A program made the position numbers and the translations under genes. The notes below the pieces were generated by a model, which saw only the letters and a list, made by a program, of their open reading frames with translations, did no database searches and had not been told where the DNA came from. This document shows, in pieces, positions 9,836 through 22,265 of a stretch of 64,000 nucleotides of DNA (positions are counted from its first letter, which is position 1; each line of letters begins with the position of its first letter). This DNA is from Forficula auricularia (taxonomy: Eukaryota > Arthropoda > Insecta > Dermaptera > Forficulidae): the NCBI GenBank assembly GCA_024734495.1, contig JALMQS010000153.1:8209294-8273293 (forward strand). The letters are read 5' to 3'.

Positions 9836-12800
9836 ATGGTACCTTAAAAATATATATACATATTTCTAATTTATACTTAAATGAATTTTTTAGGTTAAGT
9901 CTTTGTTTAAATAAATTCTAACACAATTCTTGATTTTTATTCAATTTCTCCTTTATATATACATGAATTTTCAATAATAATATTAATAAAATGTTCAAAT
10001 TCATTTGAAAATCTCTGAATCCAGTTCATTTTCATTGATCTTTATTTCCCTTGAAAGCATTCTCTAAATATATTGTAAACTTAAAATACTAATTACTCGA
10101 GTAATCTCACCGAATTATACTTAATATTATTGATTTTATTTTAATTTTTCTCTTCATTAATAAAAAAAAATTATACTTTTAACAATACAAATATTTTCTA
10201 TTTCTTTCAAGTTTATACTCTTATTTGTCTGTGTTTGATAAATTATATTTCATTACAATAAGTAGGTTATAATGAAAGGCAGTCCATAAATTATTTAATT
10301 TTATTCAATTTTCGACGTTTCGGAGACTTTTTTCTCCTTCTTCAGGGTATTGAATAGTTATTGATGGGTGAGTATAACTCGGTTCCCCTCTTACATGTAT
10401 AAGGCTCAAATTCGTCCCTGTCTCGAATATGGCTCTCATCTGTGGAGGGGTGCATCCAAGCATTCTCTTGCTACACTGAATGCAATTCAGAAGCGAGCAA
10501 TTAAACTAATAGGAGACCCGGCTCTAACCAACTCACTCGACTCCCTGGCTCACCGAAGAACCGTTTCTGCCCTTTCCCTGTACTACAGATACTATCACGG
10601 TGTCTGTTCAGTCGAGCTGAAATCAATTATCCCCCCTAAAGCCCTCTTTACGAGAAACACGCGGTTTTCGAACGTTCAGCACCCCTTTGCTGTCAAATTG
10701 GATAAAAGTCGAACAAGCGCTTCGCCAACTCTTTTATCCCTATGACCTCCAGAGACTGGAACTCGCTCCTTGCCACCATCTTTTCCGCGACTTATAACCT
10801 TCAGCTGTTTAAGACCCGTATCCACAGATAACTTCGACCCTTACCCAGCCCATAAAAACCCTTCTTCTTTTTTCACGATAGAGGGGCCAACCCGGGCCTT
10901 TAGGGAATACACCTTTTTGATGTAACTCCTTCTCTCATCATTTTCATTAAAAAAAAAAATTATCATCAATACCATGAAGAAGGAGAGAAAAAGTCTCCGA
11001 AACGTCGGAAATTGAATAAAATTAAATAATTTATGGACTGCCTTTCATTATAACCTACTTATTTCGCTTACCAGCCCGTCTTTCAAAGAAAATAAATAAA
11101 ATTAAATATTTCATTACAATTCTTAATTTATATTTAATTTAAAATAAAAAATATTAATAAATTGTTCGAATTCATTTAGGTATCACTAAATCCCGTTCGT
11201 ATTTTTAAAAATGAAGCAGAAGAAGATAAGGCCGAAACTGCTCGTTTATCAAGTTTTATTGGAGCCATAGCAATTGGTGATCTTATTAAAAGCACACTTG
11301 GTCCTAAAGGAATGGATAAAATTTTGATTAGTACTGGACGAAATATGGGTGATGTCGAAATCACTAATGATGGAGCTACAATTTTGAAAGCTATTGGCGT
11401 TGATAATCCAGCTGCAAAAATTTTAGTTGACATGTCACGAGTACAAGATGCCGAAGTCGGAGATGGAACTACATCTGTTACAGTATTAGGTAGATTATAA
11501 TTATAAGATAAATAATCTATTTAAGTACTCTAAAAAAATTGGAATGGAAATTCCAAGATCAATCTACTAATCTGGTTACCAATTTAAATGAAATTATCTA
11601 TATATATATATAAAATTAAGGTTTTGTCTATACGTTGGGGTGGTGGGGGTGCTGAGTGGACTTCGTGGGAGGGGTCCAGGGGGCGAGCCCCCTGGCTAGC
11701 AAGAAGGCCGCCAAAGGCTGGCCTTGCAGCTAGTATTTAATAAAATTATTTAAAATCATGTAGAGGGGGGGGGGGTTAGTTTTTGCATTTTTAGTCTTCT
11801 GGGGTCCTACTGATTATATATACAAAATTTGGTTGAGTTTGGTACAAAGATCTAGTTTTTGATTTTTTGACCCCCCCCCCATTTTGGGTGGTTAATTTTT
11901 GCATTTTTAGTCTTCTGGAGTCCTACTGATTATTTATACAAAATTTGGTACAAGAGCCTCGATTTTCATTTTTTTGTCCCCCCTCCCCTCCCCTGGGCGG
12001 TGAGTTTTTCCATTTTTAGACTTCTGGGGGGTCCACTGATTATGTGTACAAAATTTGGTTGAGTTTGGTACAAGGGCCTATATTTTAATTTTTTGACCCC
12101 CCCTTTTTTTTGTGCGGTTAGTTTTTGCATTTTTAGACTTCTGGGGGCCCACTGATTTCATGCACGATTACAATACTTGACCATACCCCCTGTATGGTAA
12201 AGTAAAAACTAGCATTTTGTTTTATAATACATAGTTTACACGAAAATACCAGATTTTCAAACATAGAACACCCTTGAATCAGTGTTTCTCAAACTTTTTG
12301 GTTCATGACCCTCTTTTGCACTTGAAAATTTCAAAGGATCTTCCGAAAAATGGGTATGAGTAGAAAAACCCCTGAGTGGGGGTTTAATTTAAATTCAGGA
12401 GTTGATTTCTTTTGTTTAATTGCATAAAAACACTCATAATTTTGATTAATAGCAGATTTATTTTTAGTATCAATAAAAATTAATAACTTATCTTTGGTAC
12501 ATCTTTGAACAAAATATTCTATGTGTACATTTCAACATTAATTTAACTAAATTTATTAAATATATTTTAAATTTATAAAATCTTTAAAAAAAAAATTGAT
12601 CCGTCATCAATTTTTCTGCGACCCCCACTTTGAGAATCACTGGCCTGAACGATTCGGCTATGTATACGCACTTAATAGGACTGAATTCGCTTTCTGTCTC
12701 CCTCTTTTCCAATTCTATAATCTTACATCCTTTAAGATCCTGGTAACACAGTTTTTTTTTTTTTAATGCGAAGAATGTACAGTGGATGGCCAAATTATTA

Positions 12801-15800
12801 TACTCAAATGATTTTTTATTAAGTAAATTTATTTTATTCAAACTTTTCAAAAAAATCTATTAGTAATCTAGTCTAATAACACTTTTGGACTGGCTTGGCA
12901 ACTCGCCAGACCTCAACCCGATTGAAAATGTACGGGTGCCCCTAAAAAAAGAAATTTGCAAGATAAAATAATTACTAACAAAAGGGACTTGATAGAAAAT
13001 ATTATTAAAGCATAGCACAATAAACCTGAACCTTAAGTAATAGCCAAAAAATGCATATGCCGCAACACATACAAAATGTGATTGCTCGAAAGGGAGGATT
13101 CACTAAATATTGAAATTGTATTTTGAATTGTATTTATTCGTATTGTCCTAAACCTATAAAGATAACAATTGAAACCGTATTATGAGTTGAATTGTAAGCT
13201 AAAAGATTAAAAACGTATGAAAGATAATTTTTCAAATGAATATAATAATTTGGCCACCTACTTTAAATAAAAATTAATGCCCCTAGAAGAGGAAAGCACC
13301 TATACGTCTTGAGAAATCCTTGTAATACCGAAAAAAATGTTCATTGGAAGTGCAGCTGTAGCAGTAAAACCGCGTTTTTACTAGTAATAAGGCGTTTCGC
13401 TGAATACCTTTATGGCAACTAGAGTTTACTGAGGTTGTTTCAAAGGTCTAGAATCTTCATTTTTTTACCTTCCGCCTCATTTCGTGTATTTATTTTCAAA
13501 ATTTTTTAAATGAGAATGACAAAAATTAGAAGAAAAGTTGTAGAGGATGTAATTTTTGACATTTTCGTTTAAAAAATTCTGAAAATAAACACACGAAATG
13601 AGGCGGAAGGTCAAAAATGAAGATTCTAGACCTTTGAACCAAACTCAACTAACATCAGTAAACTCTAGTTGTCTTAGGGCCAGTTGTATGTCGGTTGGTA
13701 AGCTCTTTTTAAACCTTGACAAAGGGTAAATCCTTAGGGCCAGTTGTATGTCGCTAAGTACAGAACTGAAAGTGCCTGTCATCTGATTGGCCACCCCATT
13801 CCCTCCATTTACCATCTACCCTTTGTTAGTTGTAAAAAGCATTTACTTTGCGACATACAACCGGCCCTTGGAATTCACCTTGTGCCCCGAGGTGAATTCT
13901 AAGGATTTACCCTTTGTCAACGTTTAAAAAGAGCTTACCAACCGACATACAACTGGCCCTTAAAGGTATTCAGTGAAACGCGTTTTTACTAAAAAACCGG
14001 TTTTTACTGCAACATAGCGAAAAAATTGGATCTTGGACTAAAGATTTAAATACTGAAAGATAATAAAGACAGGGAGATAGTTCAGTCCTTAACATCATGA
14101 GAATAAATGTATTAGCTAATTAATTATTTCAGTAGGTTCTTCTCCAATTTGACCAAGAAGGTTGCAAATTGCTTCTCACATCATACTCTTAAAAATTGAT
14201 ATTAAATAATTTATAACTGCTTTTTTCCCCTTTATTAGTAGTCATTTTGTTATATTATTTATAATAAACTCGTTACATAATTATTGTAGTGCCTAGAGCA
14301 ATGCTCGGTAACTTTTTTACCTCTAAATAGCTAAGTTTCATATTTCAAGGCTCTGCGACTTACCTAAGATGATATATGAATGATTAAAATATTTATTTTA
14401 CGACCCTCCTAATTTAAACCCCCTTATTTCAATCGAATTAAAATCTATACACGACTAATAACTCATGACACTTGATAAGTACACCAATTTTTAGCGAAAT
14501 CGTTAGAGCCGTTTTCGAGACCCCGGTTCTATATATACAATTGCTCATTTAATAAGATAAGATTTTTATTAGATCTAACAAATCAGAGTAAAAAAAGGAA
14601 CAATTAAACACCGTATTAAATCATACGACCAATTGCACGTATTGGCAATTTATTGTGGCTTCATCAGGCTCTTGATCAAATTTTTAAAACACTTCTTTAG
14701 AATTAGAATTAGAATACATATAATTACCAAGAAAAGAATTGAATGACGAAGTGTTGAAAATTTGATCAAGAGCCTGATGAAGCCACAATAAATTGCCAAA
14801 ATGTTGCAATTGGTCGTATGATTTAACACGGTGTTTAATTGTTCCTTTGATTTGTTACATCTAATACTGATAATGGAACTGAACAATATTAATGATTGTA
14901 TTTTTATTTTATTAAATTTTAGCTTCTGAACTTTTAAGAGAAGCCGAAACTCTTATTGAGAAGAAAATTCACCCTCAAATCATAATTGCTGGTTGGAGGA
15001 AGGCAACTCAAATAGCTAGAGATGCTTTGACTAAATCTTCACAGGATAATAGTAAGGATGAAGTCAAATTTCATGAAGACTTAATGAACATTGCAAGAAC
15101 TACACTTAGTTCGAAAATCCTTTCTCAACATAAAGAATTCTTTGCCAAACTGGCAGTGGACGCGATTAAAAGGCTAAAAGGTTCTGGAAATCTTAGTGCT
15201 ATACAAATAATTAAGAAAACAGGTGGAACATTAGAAGACTCATTTTTGGATGAAGGTAATTTTATACATATAATATAACATTTTTATTTTTTATTTTACT
15301 TATTAGATTTATAATAATATATATATATTTAAAGGTTTTTTATTGGACAAAAAAATTGGAGTACATCAGCCTAAAAAAATAGAAAATGCGAAAATTTTAA
15401 TTGCGAATACCCCTATGGATACTGACAAAATCAAAGTTTTTGGATCAAGAATAAGAGTAGACTCAATGGCCAAGATCGCAGAATTGGAAACAGCTGAAAA
15501 GGAAAAGATGAAAGATAAAGTGGGAAAAATTTTGAAACATGATATCAATGTGTTTATCAACAGGCAACTCATTTACAATTATCCTGAACAATTGTTTGCT
15601 GATGCTGGAATAATGGCTATTGAACACGCAGATTTTGATGGAATTGAACGTCTGGCTTTAGTAACCGGTGGCGAAATTGTTTCAACCTTCGATCATCCCG
15701 AGCTTGTCAAATTGGGCCATTGCGATATCATTGAACAGGTAAATTATTAATCTATCTTGATTTTTGATTATAAATAAATATAATCTTCTTAATATATATA

Positions 15801-18800
15801 AAAAGAGAAGGTGATGTTCCATTCATTCATTCATCTATCAACCAACGCACAGCCTAAACCGCTTGACCTAGAAAGATGACATTTGGAGTGTATATTCTTT
15901 GAACGATTTATGGGTGTTCTAGGAAGGATTTTATGGAAATTCGAACCCTAAAGGGGGAAAGGGTCCCAAAAAGTTTTTCAAGATCTCTTAAACCAGAAAA
16001 GATATCGATATGGGCTTAGTCTAGAAAGGTGAAGCATTGAAATACAAAAAAACAAATTTGAGTATTTTGCTCTATTTGTCTCCGAATGAGAGATATAGTC
16101 ATTTTGAGGTAAATTTTTGAAATCTTTAAAGTGCTCTATCTCTTCGAGTTTTTAAGTTTTAGCATTCAAATTTGGTACATAGGTTTAGTAATCTCAGGAA
16201 GGTTTTTTTTATTTTTTTGAAATTTGACCCCTGAACTGAAAAATGGGGGATTTTTGATTTTGTGGTCTATAACACAACTACCGAAGTATTGAAAAATTAT
16301 CTGAAAGAATTTTTGTTTTTCTAACAGACTGACTGAGAATAAATTTAAATTCTTTCGTAAAATATTTGTTTTAATTTTTCTAATATGTAAAGATTCAAAA
16401 ACTAATTGAAATTGTGCAAAGAGTACTATTTGCATAAATTGAATAAATAAATAAAATATTAATTAAAATATTATAAATTGCAATAAAATTAAATAAATAA
16501 TTTTTTGATTCCCATTTCATCCATAGGTTTTAAATCTTTTGGGATAAAAGGCACCTTAAGATAGTTCTTTCGCGACAATCCACACAAAAAGTTTTAGCAT
16601 CGTAACCACAGAATCAAAGAATTAAATATATATCTGCGTTACTTTTTTCGTAATTGAATTTATAAATAAGCAAGTTGCTCTGCCCCACCCTTTATTTTTA
16701 TTAATGAGAGTTTCATTTCTGTAATTTTTTATATTAGGTTTATTTTGTTAACAAAGAGATAATTTGAGTTCATCATTCAGTGTTTGTATTATCATGATTC
16801 ATAAATGCGACCAGCACAACATTTTCAAAAGTTCCGTTAGAGGGCAGTGAAAAATTAAATCATATATAAGGATATATTTATTATATATAAAATAAATCAA
16901 ACTTTTATAACAAATATTAATTAAATTTATTGTTTTTTTTATGAAACAATAATTATTCATTTAACTAGGTATTGATCATTTAAACTGTGTATTACATTTT
17001 TATTCTATTTTAAGTTATATTTTCAACGAGTAGTACCAATTTCCAGCTGTCTGTATATATAGAGTGAATTTCGAAATAAAAGTAAGATCATACTTCACTG
17101 GATCATTTCTGTAGTATATCTTCACTATCCTTTTGCAAAAATCGATAGAAATTAGCAACCATGATGATGATTTATGGTTTCTTATTCTGAGCGTGAGACA
17201 AGTCTCTTGAGTATTCAATTTTAATACCCAATTGACATCGATGATCGTTCACCAGATATCCTTAAATGGATTTCTGGAATGAATAAGAAACATTCCGAGT
17301 GGTTACTATTAATAAAAAATTTAATCATAGTTTCTTAATAATTATTATTTATTTATTATTATTATTTTTTATTGAAAACGGTCTGATAATCATTTGAGAG
17401 ATTTTTTGACTATTGGTGGTTCTAAATCGACAACAAATATAAATCAAGTCGGTAAATATAATAATTGAAAGATCTACAAAACGAGACCGATTACAATACT
17501 TTCCCCATGCTTGGATAAAGTAAAAACACATCAATCACACTAACTAAATATGAATAATTAAATATCTCAACCAAAACATTCTGTGAAAAAACAGGCCAAG
17601 TTCGAAAAATTAGAAAAATCTAGTGTGTAGCCAAGTTAAATTCGCCAAGAATAATTAAGTTGAAAAAAAATCCTAACCAAAATAAATAGAGATTTTTTGA
17701 CTATTGGTGGTTCTAAATCGACAACAAATATTAATCAAGTCGGTAAATATAATAATTGAAAGATCTACAAAACAAACACATCAATCACACTAAATATTAA
17801 GGACGTTCTTTCGCGACAATCCACACAAAAAGTAACCACTCTATACATATGAACGGTGCTAAAATTTTAGGTTATGTTTTTTTAACGTGACTACATTTTA
17901 CGCTGCTATATTCTATTTATGAATGGATCGTTTCCAAGCCATTGAACTTATATCCCCTCCACTAAAAATAATCGTCCAAATATGTTTTTTTTTAATCAAA
18001 ACTACGAGGTAAATAATTTCAATTTTTTTTTTTAAGTTACTCCGAATATATTATTCTAACAAATATTAGTTTTTCATCAAGATGGTGAAAGTCCTTAAAT
18101 GAAAAAAAATAAAATAATGATTATTTTCCCATCCTTTCCCACTCTACCATATTTAAAAAAATTCATTTTTAATTGCAATTATTTCATGTTTGGTGTGGTA
18201 AATCATCTTCAAATTTTAACAGTTTGTTTATTATGATTTTAATGACTTATATTCCAAGATTCGAAGACTTCTTGAATTTTTGCATTTGTGAAAGAACTAC
18301 CTTAATGCAAAATTTGAATTTTTTTAAGGATGAGCGAGTGAATGCATTTCTTTCTGCCTCCTTTGATAATATATGTTTGAATTTATTTTAGGTTATGATT
18401 GGTGAAGACACTCTTCTTCGATTTGGAGGTGTTGCTCTTGGTGAAGCTTGCACAATTGTTATTCGAGGAGCTACTCAGCAGATTCTAGATGAAGCAGAAC
18501 GATCCCTTCACGATGCACTCTGTGTTTTATCTTCCACTGTTCGTGAATCAAGTATCGTTTATGGCGGAGGTATGACGGATTTATAATTCTTAAATATTGA
18601 TCTTTTAAAACTAGATATATGTATATTGGAGGTGAAAATATTTTTTTTTTTTAAGGTTCCAGTGAAATGCTTATGTCATGTGCTGTCTTAGAAGAAGCAA
18701 CGAAAACACCAGGAAAAGAAGCTGTTGCTATGGAAGCATTTGCCAAAGCTCTAACAATGTTACCTGTAATTATTGCTGATAATGCCGGTTATGATTCTGC

Positions 18801-20640
18801 TCAACTTATTAGTGAACTAAGAGCTTTACATAATCAAGGCAAAAATACTATGGGGCTAAGTAAGTTGATAAGATTTAAATTCTCTTTAACCCATTACTTC
18901 CCAACCATCGATTTTTTTATTCAGCTCTTTAAATCTAGTTGTTAATACATTAAGAAAAAATAATGTGGAAAAAAAAATTTATCCCTGGTTGCTGAATCAG
19001 CCTGTCCTATAAACATGACAATGGGGTTTCATGATAAGAAATCAAGAAAGATCATAATTATAAGAAAATCAAATTTATTTTAAAATTAAATTACAAATAT
19101 TTTAAAAATAAAATCGTAAATGCTTATTTCGTGGGATAAGGTACATAACAATCACTGCAAAGTGTCTTTTCGCATTTTTCACAACAAGCTAGATTTTTTT
19201 ACCACCTTGTCCTTGCACCGCCTCTGTTTGTTTCTATTCATCATATAATGGGCCCATATTATCAAACCTGACAGATTGTAAAACAACGACAGAAGTCCCC
19301 GGAGTTGGTTAATTCGTCATAGCTTCAAATTTTTTCATCCAAGAAAAGCTAACCCTTCTTCTAAAATCCAGAAGAGGGATTGTTTCATCTTTATTTACGT
19401 GATTGTAAATAATCCATGCATTCATTAGGGACATATCCAAAACTCTAATGACTAGACGCCAATACCATTTCTTACCTCTATAAAACTAATTGGATATTTA
19501 GAAATCAACCAATCATGCTTATCGACTCCTCCCATATTTTTATTATAATTATGGATAAGTTTTGGCTGATTCACGGCTACTTTGCTCTTTTCTTTCTTAG
19601 AATACCTATTAGTTTTCACAAAAGGTTCGACAGTATCGAAATTAGTCAAAAGATATACTACGTTAATCATGCCATTTCACACATAATATTTCATTATTTT
19701 TATCAAAACGTTGATCGGATAACCTCGGTCTTTCTTTTTCATTTCTTGTTTGGTCATGATCTCATCTTAGGGCATTTTTTAGTCCTCTTATCTCGTACTG
19801 TACCCATAGCCCTGAACCCTTTAGATTTCAAATCAATCAACTACTAAAAAAGTTATCAAAGTGCAACATGTGCACTGGGATCCGTACATACCTCGAGCAA
19901 CATTTTTACCACTCTTGAATTCAAACCATCGCCAGTACTAACAGAGTTTTGAGTATCCTTGCCAGTATACAATGAAAAGTGTAACAATAACCGCTAACTC
20001 CACACAGAACCCAAAGCTTATAACCAAACCTTACAGGTTTGCCTTTTATGAATTGTTTCATTCCACGATGACCAAAGTATTTGACGATCATTAAATGAAT
20101 ATCACAAATTTTCTAAACGATTCATTAGCTTTAGCGATAAAAGGGCTAACTTTGAAAGTTTTATCAGTCTTATCAATTCCTGCGTTGTCTTTGAAGTGTT
20201 AATAAGATCTTATTTTATCAAATCGATTGAACATGTTTGTGCGCTAAAATTGTTAAGATTACCCCTTTATTCTAGCTAGGGGTTGAAAGAGAAAGTTTCG
20301 TTATTTTTATTTTCTCCTTATTAGTGCCCCTAACTCTGCCACCATGACAAATTGTAGCATCTTAGGGTCATTCTTCTTAGTCTTTTCACATTTCCTTATT
20401 CGCCTTTATTAAATAAATTAAGTTTCAGGGCGATAATTAATTCATTCCATTTATTTATATTTTGCAGATATGGAAGAAGGAAAAGTTGGATGCATGAAGA
20501 GAACTGGTATTACAGAATCTTATGTTGTTAAAAGACAAGTACTTATGTCAGCTGTTGAAGCAGCAGAAATGATTTTGAGAGTGGATTATATTATGAAGGC
20601 TGCGCCAAGAAAACGCGTCGAGGATCGCGGACACTGCTAA
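9836..20640 (+). CDS. CCT2: T-complex protein 1 subunit beta (CCT chaperonin)
   Basis: Subunit of the cytosolic TRiC/CCT ATP-driven folding chamber (actin, tubulin and other clients). Exons: 11180-11489, 14923-15255, 15335-15738, 18392-18569, 18656-18859, 20468-20640 (TAA); all junctions are GT-AG with matching phases, giving 533 residues plus an initiator Met (family about 535). Seen: [25 protein letters not shown] (ATPase loop), [34 protein letters not shown] and C-terminal A-A-P-R-K-R-V. The first coding exon is probably just ATG, because exon 2 starts at V-S-L-N-P-V-R in phase 0. The candidate ATG|gtacct at 9836-9838 is plausible but unproven. A poly(A) signal lies at 20788. Introns hold Helitron, Tc1, piggyBac and foldback copies. 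Confidence 0.95.
10309..10358 (-). ncRNA. Hammerhead-ribozyme-like motif, foldback A left arm
   Basis: On the minus strand: CTGAAGA, one extra A, stem II GGAGA/TCTCC with a 6-nt loop, GAAA, then C-GTC. Stem I is supported by TATTCAAT upstream pairing with ATTGAATA downstream across an internal loop. Stem III has no loop (ACGU only), so dimer action would be required. Cleavage is inferred, not shown. Confidence 0.55.
10388..10959 (+). mobile_element. CR1/Jockey-like LINE 3' fragment
   Basis: An open stretch to 10745 ([16 protein letters not shown]) followed by a frameshift (S-R-D-W-N-S at 10748 onward in another frame) and an A-rich tail at 10949-10959. It is closely related to the LINE at 6125-7510. 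It sits in the loop of foldback A. Confidence 0.85.
11597..11733 (+). mobile_element. Miniature Helitron, internally deleted
   Basis: Only 137 bp: the TC-TATATATATA start and the terminal hairpin GGCCGCCAAAGGCTGGCC with TTGCAGCTAG are kept and nearly all of the interior is gone. It lies in CCT2 intron 2. Confidence 0.85.
11755..12165. repeat. Helitron-derived minisatellite (~120 bp units)
   Basis: About 3.5 tandem units, each with TTTTTGCATTTTTAG, CTTCTGG, CACTGATTAT and ACAAAATTTGG, separated by C-runs. The same unit, reverse-complemented, occurs inside the Helitrons at 4549 and 42878 and in a free array at 49838-50130. Confidence 0.8.
12280..12642. mobile_element. hAT (Charlie-like) MITE
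   Basis: Terminal inverted repeats CAGTGTTTCTCAAAC and TTTGAGAATCACTG, subterminal GACCC/GGGTC-type ends, 363 bp. Flanks CCTTGAAT and GCCTGAAC resemble a diverged 8-bp duplication. No coding capacity is seen. Confidence 0.8.
12780..13263 (+). pseudogene. Tc1-like transposon, internally deleted, with transposase tail
   Basis: The ends share GGCCAAATTATTATA and are flanked by TA. Translation around 12884-12960 gives [16 protein letters not shown], the terminal catalytic block of Tc1-type transposases including the final acidic residue. Most of the gene is missing. Confidence 0.85.
13362..14012. mobile_element. Nested inverted-repeat elements (three levels)
   Basis: The outer arms (13362-13412 and 13962-14012) contain CGTTTCGCTGAATACC. 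Within are two neighbouring foldbacks: 13413-13672 (arms with CATTTCGTGT and GGTCTAGAATCTTC) and 13676-13960. The latter begins AGGGCCAGTTGTATGTCG and encloses a shorter member of its own family at 13736-13868. No coding sequence. Confidence 0.8.
14296..14553 (-). mobile_element. Helitron-like family 2, short copy
   Basis: On the minus strand it begins near TCTTATTAAATGAGCAATTG, has TCGAAAACGGCTCTAACGA, and ends ACCGAGCATTGCTCTAGG. Same family as 24080, 39415 and 53617. Confidence 0.7.
14565..14870. mobile_element. Foldback element B (decayed hammerhead arms)
   Basis: Inverted arms begin GGAACAATTAAACACCGT. Each contains CCTGATGAAGCCACAATAAA as in element E (58190-58490), but here the GAAA is lost (CAAA or CAAT), so the ribozyme core is broken on both arms. 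Confidence 0.75.
15783..16220 (+). other. Possible Helitron 5' segment
   Basis: It begins TCTTCTTAATATATATAAAA followed by AGAGAAGGTGATGTTCC and CTAAACCGCTTGACC, a pattern like the 5' part of arthropod Helitrons. No 3' end is found. The rest of 15739-16550 is AT-rich intron of CCT2 with nothing else recognisable. Confidence 0.35.
16559..16613 (+). mobile_element. Fragment of TTAA-site MITE
   Basis: The left end only (AGTTCTTTCGCGACAATCC) of the family complete at 17801, 23243 and 24447. Confidence 0.7.
17397..17773. repeat. Direct repeat pair, ~80 bp
   Basis: Bases 17397-17477 (GATTTTTTGACTATTGGTGG...) recur at 17692-17773 almost unchanged. Sequence between them (about 17580-17650) recurs diverged at 48880-48965 in SUCLA2 intron 4, so a dispersed repeat is involved. 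Confidence 0.75.
17801..18301 (+). mobile_element. TTAA-site MITE, copy A
   Basis: Ends GGACGTTCTTTCGCGACAAT and GTGAAAGAACTACC with TTAA on both sides, about 500 bp. The TTAA sites suggest piggyBac mobilisation. It ends 90 bp before CCT2 exon 5. Confidence 0.8.
18884..20420 (-). pseudogene. piggyBac-type transposase relic
   Basis: The minus-strand frame at 19670-19452 reads [17 protein letters not shown], a diagnostic piggyBac transposase block. The C-terminal Cys-rich domain ([14 protein letters not shown]) follows and stops at 19126-19124. Frameshifts separate the blocks, and the catalytic N-terminal part is badly decayed. TTAA-CCCATTACTTCCC at 18882 fits one terminus; the far end is uncertain. 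It lies in CCT2 intron 6. Confidence 0.8.
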
Positions 20641-20787
20641 TTGTTATCTTTTATTAATCTCAGAGCTTTAATTCAGCTTTTTATCTAATAATTAATATTT
20701 TGCCATTTTTTATCACAAAATTATTAATTAAAAATTCATTACATTAAAATTAATGTTTAACAATTTATAATTTCAAAAAAAAAATTG

Positions 20788-20793
20788 AATAAA
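20788..20793 (+). promoter_or_regulatory. CCT2 poly(A) signal
   Basis: AATAAA 148 bp after the CCT2 stop codon. Confidence 0.6.
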
Positions 20794-20904
20794 ATCTATT
20801 TATCACTATTTAAATGAAATTTATTTCTAAACCCCTAAATTAAATCTGAAGTGTTATAATAATACTAACGGCCATTTAATATTCTTCCTTAACCAACTAT
20901 TTTT

Positions 20905-21210
20905 GATGAAGTGCAAACCTTTAATTTATAATTTATTTGTTATAGACTATAGTTTCTATAGTTTGACCTTCATCATCAGTCTTTTAATTATAAATATTTT
21001 ATTTGTTATTACTCATGGCTTCGATTACTCGATTTGACATAAATAAATTCTTTTTGTTGTTATAGCAAGCTAGTCACATAACAAATGAATTTATCTATAT
21101 CCAATAGGAAAATTTAATTGATGATAAATAACAAATAAAATATTTATAATCGAGGGACTGATAATGAAGGTCAAACGTTCCAACTCTTTAACAAATAAAT
21201 TATAATTATA
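20905..21210. mobile_element. Foldback element H
   Basis: Arms 20917-20998 and 21126-21205 (AATTTATAATTTATTTGTTA). The left arm read on the minus strand has CTGATGA ... GAAACTATAGTC, the same cleavage side as the motif at 51486-51528, but stem II has decayed. Confidence 0.65.
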
Positions 21211-21223
21211 TTATATATATATA

Positions 21224-21611
21224 TGGGCAGATCCATTACTTTTCGACGAAAGTGTTCAGGGGTGGGTGACCGATTTTGATGCCGATTTTTTCCTCGAAAG
21301 TACATCAGAAAAGGAGATGATCCTGAAAATTTGAGCCTGATTCGATCAACTTTGGCCACTGGAGAATTTTTTGAATTTTGAAAAAAGTCGATTTTTCAGT
21401 CATTTTCAAGTTTATATCTCAGCTTCTATATAATTTAGAGAATTATTTGAGGAGGCATTCTTTTCAGTAAACCCTCTACTTCTAAGAAAAAAAATTGTCA
21501 TTGGTTTACACTCAAGCCCGGCTTCACAGCGAGCTGCTAACTAAACCACTGTTTCAGAGAAATTTTGACCCACCCCCGCACACTTTCGTCGAAAAGTAAT
21601 GGATCTGCCCA
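21224..21611. mobile_element. TA-site MITE
   Basis: 388 bp with terminal repeats TGGGCAGATCCATTACTTTT and TA at both sides. No coding sequence. It directly follows foldback H. Confidence 0.8.
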
Positions 21612-22036
21612 TATACATATTTAAATTCGGTATATCTAGATATATGACTCGCTGAGAAAAAAAATTACATAGCTAATTTACATAGAATTTGTTATATATT
21701 TGTCTAATTTTTGCTCTCAAGTGCTTCAATCATCACTTGGAATCGATTGCGATTGCCATAGAAGGTTTCACTTCTGCCGTGTGGTTTTAAGCACCCGCAA
21801 CTATTTTTTATATCAAAATTGTGTAATTTTTACTTTATCCAATATAAGCAGTTAAAGTATTGGAATCGTTTTCGCACCAAGCGCAACTTCAAAGGATCCT
21901 CAGGTAAAGACTATGAAACCCATGGTCACAAATTGTACTATTCATTTAGGTTGAATTTTAGCATGTGACGGTTTTGCCAAAAATTACATAGGTCACGACA
22001 AAAAATGTTATCTAAAGTTTTTAGTAAAATTATATC

Positions 22037-22265
22037 TGCCCATAATTATGAAAGTGGTCTAAGTCATTGATTGTTAGTTTCGGGATGTATAATGTTTTAT
22101 AAAATAAACAAGATTTGAATTCTGTATAATGAGACAACTAGAAATCCACTTAACGGTTCAATTTTTCAAAACCGACATCTTATTACTGTACTTTTTAAAT
22201 GGATGGAACATAAAATATGGAAAAACTAATTTTTTAACTTTGACCACTTTCATAATTATGGGCAC
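22037..22265. mobile_element. Short MITE
   Basis: The 23-bp terminal repeats (TGCCCATAATTATGAAAGTG) are perfect; the interior is non-coding. Sequence 21612-22036 and 22266-23240 shows no gene. Confidence 0.75.

Larger units (their letters stand above)
10261..11062. mobile_element. Foldback element A with hammerhead-like arms
   Basis: Arms 10261-10347 and 10972-11062 are near-perfect inverted repeats (AGTAGGTTATAATGAAAGGC at the outer end). Each arm holds the core CTGAAGA/GGAGA-loop-TCTCC/GAAACGTC, the right arm with C3 changed to A. A LINE fragment fills the loop. It lies between the candidate exon 1 and exon 2 of CCT2. Confidence 0.8.
9700..11185. repeat. Diverged ~335 bp tandem duplication including start of CCT2 exon 2
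   Basis: Unit 1 is about 9700-10035; unit 2 is about 10040-10260 plus 11063-11210, interrupted by a foldback element. Both read ATTGTAAACTT...AATCTCAC... and end in AAATTCATTT just before TATCACTAAATCCCGTT (unit 2, real exon) or AATCTCTGAATCCAGTT (unit 1, decayed). Unit 1 therefore carries a dead stub of exon 2. Confidence 0.6.
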
